From positions 308,515,827-308,579,826 of the forward strand of contig CM057338.1 of NCBI GenBank assembly GCA_030015575.1: a stretch of 64,000 bases of DNA. The letters are read 5' to 3'. The position numbers were made by a program, and so were the translations under genes. Under the pieces are notes generated by a model. It ran no database searches. It saw only the letters and a program-made list of their open reading frames with translations, and was not told the origin of the DNA. Shown here piece after piece: positions 55,829 through 64,000 of the stretch; position 1 is the first letter of the stretch; every line of letters begins with the position of its first letter. The stretch is from Agapanthus africanus (Eukaryota; Streptophyta; Magnoliopsida; Asparagales; Amaryllidaceae).

Positions 55829-56416
55829 CTACCGGATCGCGTATTGGACCCAGGTTTCTCCCGGATTTACCGTGGCATTGATTAATGCCGTAATCGGGTT
55901 GCGCTCACTTGCGCTGGAGAACCTCTGTGTGAACAGCAGCTCCATCTCTGTGAATGTCCTCACGGAGTCATTTGGAAGGTCTAAGTACCATTCAAAGGCT
56001 GTCTCTAACAGTCTGCCAATGAACTGGCAAAGCAACAGTTTGTTGTAGCATCCAATGTTGCCGCACAGAGCTCTGAACTGCGCGACGTGCTGGTGCGGGT
56101 TGCATGTCCCCTTGTACACATAGAACTTGGGGATCGTATATCTCGACGGGTACTTGATTTAGTCATACCAGCTTGGATACGGTCGTTCAGTTCCGACAGT
56201 TTGGCTGGCCACTTCATTTTCTTGATGAGCTCGTATTTGTTGAGCGATGTAATCATCAAGAGCAGCCTTGGAGATCGTTTCCTCCTTGGCCACTGCTAAG
56301 GCCGGAAGAGGGTTTGATGTTTCCCCTTTGTCATCCTCGATGATTATCGGCGGATCTTCGGCTGGGGGTTCTGGCTGGATCATCATTCTAACCATGTCCT
56401 GGAACAAGAGAGCCAT
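55829..56416 (-). pseudogene. Main element gag, capsid region
   Basis: Two open parts in one frame, separated by a TAA near 56158. The second part contains the retrotransposon gag fold signature (CNPHQHVAQFRALCGN, FEWYLDLPNDSVRTFTEMEL). The first is linker with YIAQQIRAHQENEV. Capsid forms the virus-like particle. One TAA (possibly from CAA) is the main defect; further stops lie downstream of 55829. Confidence 0.85.
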
Positions 56417-56461
56417 CTGCTTTATCTTAGCAGCCTGCTTTGCGGCTTTCTTGTCTTTTTT

Positions 56462-57150
56462 TCAAGCACCCTTCCCAGGAACTCTGTATCGGTCTTCTGC
56501 TCTTGGTGTTGTGCGATTGCTAGTTCCGGACTTTCTTTCTGCCCGGTAAGTGCTGTCATTTTGGTCAACATCTTCTGGAGCTTTTGTTGTTGCTCCTGAG
56601 ATTTTGTTAGTGACCGAGTTTACGGTCGATGACCTACAGAAGTATGGCATTTTTCTTTCCCGGAAGCCATGTAAACCGTTTGCACGATCATGCCTCCAGC
56701 CTTAGGATGTTTGGGTCCATCGTCTTTGGAATTTGCCGCAGGCGGTGGGATTTCCTCTGGCCTCCTTCTTTTGTGGGAGGTCAAAGTTGAAGGAGCCATT
56801 GTAATAGGCACCCGTGTGGAAGAATTCCCTCACTATATGGTGGATGGATGGGCTTCCTCTTACCGAGCCTTCGATTTCTTCGGTCGACAAGAGTAATCAT
56901 TGCCGATCATAGAGTCTTGGACTTTCCTCCAGACACTATGAATTTGGGAGGAGAGCCGTTGATGGGGGTGCTCCATCTTTGCCTACACTGTGGGTTCTGC
57001 AGGCGGGGATGATTTCTTTAGCACCGCCGTTAGAGAGTTCTTGCGTACCCTCCTGAGAAGATCAAAGCTGTTCCCGGTTGGAACAGCAGCGTCAACTTCC
57101 ACCGTTAGAGCTGGTGGAGTACGTCCAGAGGGGGAGTTGCCCCACATTTT
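56462..57150 (-). pseudogene. Main element gag, N-terminal region
   Basis: Short broken frames (56462-56650, 56620-56890) of Pro/Thr/Arg-rich composition precede the capsid part. No domain. They are assigned to gag by position only. Confidence 0.45.
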
Positions 57151-57151
57151 C

Positions 57152-57802
57152 TCACTTGGCGCCAGTAACGACGTTGAGCGTGTCTTGCAGACAGGACCGC
57201 CTCAATTTTGGAAGCGTCTTCTTGTGCCCCCAGCTTTTGTAAGGGGCTGCTGTTGGTGCCAGTCTGTTGAAGACTAACGTCCTTAGCATAATTTGAGGAG
57301 GACCGGCCAATCTTTCGAAGACCGACTTTCTGGTAGTGGAAGCACCTTTGACGACTTCACCTGCAGGAAGAGTTGGGAGGGCTATCCGTTTTGTGGTAGC
57401 CCCTTCAGATATCACGAGCCTCTTTACGGGCCCGTTTTGGTTCATGCTCAGTCTGTTGAAGACTGAGACGTCTGAGCTTCAGCTCAGCCTGTCGAAGACT
57501 GAGACATCGAATTTGGATGGCCCGTTGAGAGAGGCCATTGTGGTTGCAAGTCGATCAAAGACCGGCTTCTTAGGGGCTTTTTCCTGTGGCGCTGAGGCAC
57601 CGACACCTACTGGTGGGAGCATAGTCCCAAAGAACAATCCCGTAGTAGCTTGTGTAACTTGCCTCATCGGCATTAAAAAGATAGAGGCCATGTTGGGCCC
57701 GTAAGTCACTGCTCCAGTTGGGGCGGAGCGGGAATTGCTGTTGCAAGTTATGCAGTTGGAAACCATTGATTTTTCTTCTTCTGCACAGGAACAAGACACC
57801 AA
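57152..57802 (-). pseudogene. Main element gag, VF(D/N/E)RL repeat region
   Basis: On the minus strand, KKPVFDRL, SVFDRLS, SVFNRLS, KSVFERLAG and LVFNRLAP occur at roughly 57570, 57500, 57460, 57325 and 57275, in more than one frame because of shifts. I believe such VFDRL repeats are common in plant Ty3/gypsy gag N-termini. The codons themselves form small DNA hairpins (CTCAGTC...GACTGAG). Confidence 0.6.
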
Positions 57803-57895
57803 ATCTTAGCACCTCGAATCCAAGGGCAACCATAGCGAACCGCGATTTTGTTCGCAAAACATGACACACGAAGTATGGAGTGGAAAGGGGAAATG

Positions 57896-57913
57896 GTCCC
57901 ACCGGGCGTGCCA
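57896..57913 (-). promoter_or_regulatory. Main element primer-binding site
   Basis: On the minus strand TGGCACGCCCGGTGGGAC, 5 nt after the 5' LTR end. It is not the initiator-Met or TGGCGCCG type. I do not name the tRNA. Confidence 0.7.
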
Positions 57914-57918
57914 GAATC

Positions 57919-58176
57919 TGTTTACCGCCGGAAACAGAGACGAACTGGGATGGATCGTCTTGCCTGAATCTGGGGGCGGATGCTATTTGGATTTATCCGT
58001 CCACCTCTCCGAAGATACTAAGTTGATTTATGGCACCATATATCAGAGGTTTGGACGGATGCAGCCGTCGTAGCGGACTTCGTCAGATCCCCCCTCGTTT
58101 TATGAGGGTTTTTTGATTGTAGGGAAGCTCTTCCCTGCAGGCGCAAGCCCTTGCAGTTAATTACGTTACCGCATTG
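57919..58176 (-). mobile_element. 5' LTR of main element, truncated
   Basis: 258 bp matching 3991-4249. It is cut at GCATTG, where copia B begins. The rest of the LTR, including the GGACATTTCGGTCC array, is not found to the right, so it was deleted or lies beyond the window. Confidence 0.85.
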
Positions 58177-58177
58177 T

Positions 58178-58312
58178 TGTTGGCTATAGTGCCCTCAAGT
58201 TAATTATTTTGATCGCAGGCACGTGATTGTGATGATTGAGGGAGGACCTATATGGGTAGAACAGTCTTACACGAGATGATAGTATGCTATCTGGTTTGTC
58301 TCTATCATCATG
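58178..58312 (+). mobile_element. Copia B 5' LTR fragment
   Basis: It aligns with 60897-61031, and similarity ends abruptly at TCTATCATCATG. No target duplication could be confirmed. Confidence 0.8.
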
Positions 58313-60880
58313 ATGATTGAGGGCAAGGAAATTTACGATTACTGTCATGAATCTGGATACTGGAAAAGGTATTACAAGGAATACCCGGCTACCCCTTCGA
58401 AACATTTTCATGTTTCAGTTTTACTGTACGGTGTTAATTGAAAACTGTTTTCCCAATTAGATTTTAACTCCAGGGTATGTATTTACCAGATTTGATTCTC
58501 ACATTTATATAGCGTTACAGATGCTAAGTAGGAGTAAGATATTAGGAATTGGGTGATTAGATCCTCTATATATCGGAATTCTTTGTAATTGGTGATATCT
58601 GAGGAAATCACCTGGGTTTTGCCTGACGACAAATATTTGGTTTTGAATATCTGTCGTTATGCACCAATTTCAAACTGATATATCTGTACGTTTATTTTAT
58701 AAAGTAAGATATAACTTTTTGAAATTATGTTTATGACATTTACCTATATCAGTTGATGGTTAGGTAAGGAGCATTCAACAACGGTGTAATTCTTCTTAAC
58801 CATGGTACAGTTTTTAACCTACGACGCACAGACTTTGAGTTATTGAACTCAGAGGATTTATACAAAGTATTGTATGTTGTCCGATGTCCGTTAGGATAAA
58901 GGGTTTGGTACTCATACTATATTCTGTTTACTCATGACTTCTCTAGTTTTAGACAAGTATTTCGTTGAAATACAAGGTCCATATTTTGAGAAGATATAGG
59001 TATAAGAATAAAGTAGAGAACCATATATTTCAAGTATCAGGATTCCTCAAGCTGATTGAAGATGTAGATACTTGTGTTAGGTATTCCGTTGTAACTAATA
59101 GTTTTGAGAACTTGCTTCTCTTTCAGGTTACTCATCCGAGAGTACGCTCCTTAACGAGTAATGCTGCTTGGTCTTCTTCCATTTAGTTGATATGCACTGG
59201 GAACTGCTGCATATAATTTGAATCCGGTTCCAATTAGTGCTTTTGCTTCTATATTTGATATAGAATGGATTTATATATTAACGATGTTAAGGTATATTGA
59301 GTTGTCCGGCTTATGCTTAAAACCAAAATCCGGATAAACTCTAGGCACGTTTCAATAATGGCAGTTTGTGGGTTATCCCGGACATTGACGAGGGTTAACA
59401 TTCGACCATCTGGAAGATCAATAGTTATATTGTTCCTGACTAGCCACAGTTTTAGTAAAATGGATTCTTTTCAGAAAACATTAGTGAGAGTATGGTAGAA
59501 CTGGAATTGATTCCAGAACCACAAATGATTACTGAAAATTTAGTAGAACCTAAGAATTCAATTGGTATCGACGATCCATTAGCCACTCCGCAGATTTGGT
59601 GGGTAACCTCAGGCACTCGAGAGGTACTTCGGTCTCCTCAAAGGCGGTGACAGGGAATTTTTTGATTACCCACACTTGTCACTACTGTTGTTCTAGACTA
59701 TGAGATCGGGCAGGAGGATGAAAATAATGTCGTTCTAAATTAGCTTTAGAAGTACATGTGTATATGACTCTGCCAGAGGGTTGTTGTAGTCAGTGGGAGC
59801 AGCGGAAGCATAGTGGGTAAGTATCTTATGTCTATTTATAGACTAAAGAAGGTATAGTGGAGATAGATCATCTAGTTTTGATGTAACAGTCATAGAGTTT
59901 GACTTCATCAAAACAAAAGATGGACCTGGTAAGAAGGTAGTAGGGAGTGATGTCCTGGTATTTAGATGACATGCTCTTGATAGGAAGTAATATTCCTATA
60001 CTACGATCGGTTATACTGTGGTTGTCATAAGGTATTTCTCCACAAAGGATCTGGATAAAATATCAGGGATTCTGGTGACTAGATCTATGGTTTTAAATCT
60101 AAATTTGGGAAGTGTCCCAATTAGGGTACTTTGACACTATTCTAAAGTGTTTAAAAATGGACGACTCCTGGCGTGGTGGTGTACCCGCAAGTGACGGAGT
60201 CACCCTCTCTATAGAGATGTCTTCTAGACTGATGAGGAGAGGGATTTGCATGCTTGGCGTATCTCTTGCTTAGATAATTGAGTTAATCATGAGATATCAA
60301 GTACCACACCAGATATTGCTTTTGTAATAGCTGCAATAAGCATATATATTAATCCAATCATGGAGAAACATTGGGAAGAAGTTATGAACATAAGTGGATG
60401 TTCTTGGTATATGATAACGATAGCCTCCTTCAGGAGGCGGTTATCATTTCTGGCTTCTAAGGTGACATGGATGATAGAGTGACTGTCAGAGTTATAGTTT
60501 TCTCACTTTTGAGGTGCAGTATGTTGGACAGGTAGTCTAAGCGGATACTGTGGAAGGCATGTCGTAGGATACTGATTAAATTCAGTAGATAGTACAGTCT
60601 AAGAAGTTTGTTGGATTTGGAGTTCATTTGTGAACTGGGTCCCATCAGATATCCAGACAAATTCTAAGACAAGTATTGCTCATTTCGGAAGATAGTCTTT
60701 CTCCGTGAAGTTGAGATATAGAGAGATAAAAATAGAAACATTGGAGCGGATCTACTCACTGAGGCTATTTCCCAAACTCAATAGTTTCACAAACAGGCTT
60801 TGCGAGACTGATTAGTAGAGAAGTTGGGTGTTCGGTATCACACGGTCTGTGAGTATGCGACACCGCAATAATCAACCTTA
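58313..60880 (+). pseudogene. Copia B pol remnant (integrase-RT linker, RT, RNase H)
   Basis: 58313-59540 is too decayed to read with confidence. 59600-59640 resembles the linker before RT. At 59955 the plus strand reads WYLDDMLLIGSN, the RT active-site box, followed by QLGYFDTILKCLKMDDS (about 60120), the RPDIAFVIAA start of RNase H (about 60310), and a C-terminal stretch ending just before the polypurine tract. Many stops and frame changes. Confidence 0.75.
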
Positions 60881-60881
60881 A

Positions 60882-60896
60882 GTGCAAGTGGGAGAT
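60882..60896 (+). promoter_or_regulatory. Copia B polypurine tract
   Basis: GTGCAAGTGGGAGAT directly before the LTR TG, the same as in copia A. Confidence 0.9.
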
Positions 60897-62293
60897 TGTT
60901 GGCTATAGTGCCCTCAAGTAAATTATTGTGATCGCAGGCACGCGATTGTGATGATTGAGGGAGGACCTATACGGGTAGAACAGTCTTACTCGAGATGATA
61001 GTATGCTATCTGGTTTGTCTCTATCATCATGTACATACTTTATGTGGTATTACAGATCACTATTACATGTTGATAAAGCCCATAGAAATCTTGCTTGACT
61101 ACTAGCATTACGATGGCGATCATATGCGTGGGAGCTGGATGGTCTCTAAGCACATCCTTAAATGTCCCTAGTCGAGAGAGTATCGAGACTGGGCATCAAT
61201 ACTTCGGAGTAGACTAGTGTATACTTATCGAGACTCCGACGAGGGGCGGTGGTCGGTCTCACAAGCCATTGGTGTCAGTTAGTCACCTAAGATAGTATAC
61301 ATGTGCTCGTTGGCTTATGAGTACACTGGACGGACTCACCGGGAATATGCTAATTAGTATTATACCTATTGTCAGATAGCAGTTCCCAGGTGACATGAGT
61401 ACAGGTTAGTCTGTCGACCTGAGATCGTCATTTGTCTCGTGTGAGTTCCCACTGTGCTTTGATTACTACCCTACCATGGCTCAAAGGAGTCATGCAAACA
61501 GGTTTTAGTTGGGTACAGTCTTGAGCTACATGGAGGCAGTGAGCGGATCTTCGGGGATTCGTCTCTCCCGGTATTGGGAGTTGATGTCGTGTAGTGCACG
61601 GGTGGCCATCAACAGAAATCCTTGGCCAAGGTAGACGAGAATTATTGATTTGGATCAGTAGTTCTCAGTGGGTGATGGGCTTCATACCTACACGAAATAT
61701 CGCATTATTAGGGGTCTGACTTTGTCCACCCCCTAAACTCGATATGCGATACTCTTAGACGAACAGACCGAACTGTACGGAGATTGTCAATGACAGGCTC
61801 AGTATGGGTTCGGATGAGTTTACTCGTCGGCCTTCCTTTCGCTTAATACCTGGGTGGTCGTTACGTACAGCTAGCGCCGCTGACATGGTTGTGGTTAAAC
61901 CCACTGCCAGCGTATTGACGAGTTTTTAGAGTCCCACACAGAGGGTTTTCACGGTTCAGGCGATATGATGTAGATGACGTATGTTGGTACATACAGGTGT
62001 CCGATTAAATATGTGTACATGGTACACAGAATTTTATCGGACGGTTGATAATACTGTCGGCTTAGGATTGAGCCGGATTATTAAATCAAGTTTTGATTTA
62101 ATAATATATATATTTATATATGTATTCTAGTATTATTGTTCACTATTCATTATCTCTCTTGTCTATTCATATTTTTATACGAATACGCGTATATGTATTA
62201 CGTGTATATATATTTCGATACGTATGCCAGGTTGTATTCCGTATTTATACAGAATATCTTCTAGAAGATGAACACCTCATTATATTCCGTAGA
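60897..62293 (+). mobile_element. Copia B 3' LTR (right end uncertain)
   Basis: It starts TGTTGGCTATAG and carries stretches related to the copia A LTR up to about 62100 (for example ATTAAATCAAGTTTTGATTT near 62080). A possible end is GATATCA before 62494, followed by ATTGT, which equals the 5 bp left of 58178, but the sequence beyond it does not continue the main LTR. Confidence 0.6.
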
Positions 62294-62339
62294 CTAAGGT
62301 AACCCGTAGTACAAGGCTCCGTCAATCCCCACGGAACAA

Positions 62340-64000
62340 CGGCAATGGATGTTTAGTTACGTCTTTTAATGACCATCTCGTGCCACTTTTAACACATTCC
62401 GTACCAGTCTACCCCTTTAAAACCCCCATAATGTTTTATTGTGTTGTTTTGTAGTAATTTGTAGATATAAAACTTGCCAAAACCATGATATCAATTGTTC
62501 ATGTAAATGGAAAGAATGTAAACGGGTAGTCATGTAGACAAGTCAATATATATCCATGGTTCGTTCAAATCAAGTCATGTTGATATAGATGGATTCATGT
62601 TGTAATGGAATTATATCAAGTATGGATTGTATTCGGATTAAACTGAGACTCTGTCTGAGTCAGACACTTAAACAGAATTGAAGTCCTGAATTAAGTTTTG
62701 GAGTTATCGGTAAATGCTGCACATGGACGGCAGGATTTGTCTTTTTTCAAGACAATTACCGTAATGACAACCGCATTTTTAGTTGCCTACCTTGAATAGG
62801 CAAGCACCCACATTCTCCGGCTCCCTAAGGCTCAACAGAATTGGTCCCTCTTAAACCTATATTTAGTAGGGTCCTTATTATAAATTAATATAACTTGAGG
62901 GGGTTTTATGAAAAATAGTTTTGATATTTTTTAAAAATAAATCTCAAGTATTTATTTATCGTATTTAGGGTTTTCATAGATGTAAATTTTTATAAGATGA
63001 GATATTCTAGTGGATATAAACCTAAATTGAATAGTATATGGTATTTTCTTGTAAATTGACTTGTATTGATTTGTGATCGTAGTTTCATGAACTTTTGTGG
63101 TTCTTTTCTTTTGATTTAGAAAAAATGGAATATAATATATATTTCAAATAGATATTTTAATAATATTTACACATATATATATTTATTAAAAATAGAATTT
63201 ATTTATTAATAGAAATCACGTTTTCTTAAGAATTGAAAAAATTCCATCGAGATCGTATGCTCCGTGAGGAGGTCTGATCTCGCCCTACTAGTCGGATGGA
63301 TGTGCGATAACCCACACCAACCAAATCGAATTCCCCAAAATGGTTGTAAGGACATAATTGTATGGAATTGATTAAAACAATTACAAGAAATACGGTTTCA
63401 ATAGTTTATGGTATTTAGCTGTAAATTCGCCTTAGCCACAAAAATATTGTTTTCAAGCCATCGTGCTATGTCATGATGAGTGTTGTGATGAGATAAGTCA
63501 TTACCTCATGAGTTTTCTAAAGGTAATATGAGTAATATGATGAATTAATGCCGTAGGTAAATTTTGTGGTATTTAAATAAAAAAGTGTAATACAAGTTGC
63601 ATAGCTTTTTATTTTGAATTGAAACTTGTTCTAAATGTTGTTTTATGGTTGCTAAACAATATATAAAGAGATGGTTAATTTGTTGTTAAGGAAAGTTGTT
63701 GTTTTTTTAATGAAATTAGAATCGGAAGTCGGAATAACTCCGCTTCCGATGAGTTTTAATAAGAGATTGTTTTAGAATAGAAAGAGAGGAAAGGAGAGGG
63801 AACTTACGAGTTTGGACAAGAGAGAAGAGGTATAGGAATAAGCTGTGAACTTCGTGGAGTCGCGGTGTCGCCGGATTTGTCCCAAATCGTCGCCGGAACT
63901 TGACCTTGGGCTAACTCCACTTATATAACTGTTTGGACTTGGAAAACTTTGAGAGTTTTGACAATGGATTTTAGAATAGGGAGGGATAGGGTGTGGGGTG
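62340..64000. other. Unassigned sequence, possible LTR fragment at right end
   Basis: No gene or complete repeat is visible. 63250-63340 and 63830-63900 (with CGCCGG-rich pieces such as TCGCCGGATTTGTCCC) resemble chromovirus LTR style, but there is no partner copy here to prove it. 62900-63240 is very AT-rich. Confidence 0.35.

Larger units (their letters stand above)
3991..58176 (-). mobile_element. Main Ty3/gypsy element, Tat lineage (Retand/Grande-like), nested and degenerate
   Basis: Seen: matching LTR ends (TGTTTAC(T/C)GCCGGAAACAG) at 3991 and 57919; gag, protease, RT, RNase H, archaeal-type RNase H and integrase in that order on the minus strand; and an antisense gene plus tandem arrays between pol and the 3' LTR. 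Known: a second RNase H and large size mark the Tat clade, and Grande, Retand and RIRE2 relatives carry antisense reading frames and long 3' non-coding regions. Removing the chromovirus (about 12.3 kb) and copia A (about 19.4 kb) leaves about 22.5 kb, including the LTR insertion at 5.3-6.9 kb. All frames carry stops or shifts, so it is inactive. Confidence 0.85.
58178..62293 (+). mobile_element. Ty1/copia element B, internally deleted
   Basis: LTR starts (TGTTGGCTATAGTGCCCTCA) at 58178 and 60897, and pol remnants between. The 5' LTR keeps only about 135 bp and then joins internal sequence, removing most of the LTR, the primer site and gag. It is related to copia A but a different family (LTR start, short matches such as GATGATAGTATGCTATC). 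The right end is not resolved. Confidence 0.8.

Noticed and set aside
3991-58176. Single intact giant element
   Set aside because: Target duplications, primer sites and LTR pairs inside show at least four later insertions; only about 22.5 kb remains after removing the two large ones.
63780-64000. Possible gene start at the right edge
   Set aside because: CGCCGG-rich sequence resembles chromovirus LTRs, and no open frame or promoter pattern supports a gene.

Overview
The window looks like nuclear DNA of a flowering plant: a stack of nested LTR retrotransposons with plant-specific signatures (a Tat-type Ty3/gypsy element with a second RNase H, a chromodomain Ty3/gypsy element, Ty1/copia elements primed by initiator tRNA-Met, and a plant mobile domain gene). 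I see no host single-copy gene, rRNA, tRNA, CRISPR array or bacterial-style operon. Nearly all coding sequence is broken by stops and frameshifts.

Layout. 1-947 is the end of an LTR. 948-2330 is unassigned AT-rich DNA. 2331-3990 is an inverted, diverged copy of the 3' end of the main element. The main element (Tat lineage, minus strand) runs from 3991 to 58176. Read from its 5' end on the right, it has a truncated LTR (57919-58176), a primer-binding site, gag (57.8-54.4 kb), protease (34.6-34.0 kb), RT (32.5-31.5 kb), RNase H (31.5-30.7 kb), archaeal-type RNase H (30.85-30.2 kb), integrase (30.2-30.0 kb, then 17.7-16.7 kb), a set of tandem arrays (16.6-13.5 kb), a plus-strand spliced plant mobile domain gene with its own promoter and polyA signals (about 8.3-13.5 kb), a palindrome-rich block, and the 3' LTR near 4 kb.

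Insertions split the main element. A chromovirus (17682-29989) interrupts its integrase and itself carries a solo LTR. A 19.4 kb copia element (35004-54376, target duplication CCGAT) sits between gag and protease. That copia element carries a 7.6 kb non-autonomous element (41304-48881, duplication GCCAT) encoding an unidentified protein, and a second solo LTR (49755-51579, duplication GTAAA). A second, internally deleted copia element (from 58178) abuts the broken 5' LTR of the main element.

The most unusual signals are non-coding. (1) The tandem arrays downstream of the mobile-domain gene are strings of small hairpins in which both arms change together between repeat copies. (2) The block upstream of that gene is packed with short perfect inverted repeats and 16 CACGTG boxes. 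(3) Paired 16-bp GC-rich palindromes at a constant 30-31 bp spacing occur at six loci in at least three different LTR families. All alignments were made by eye.
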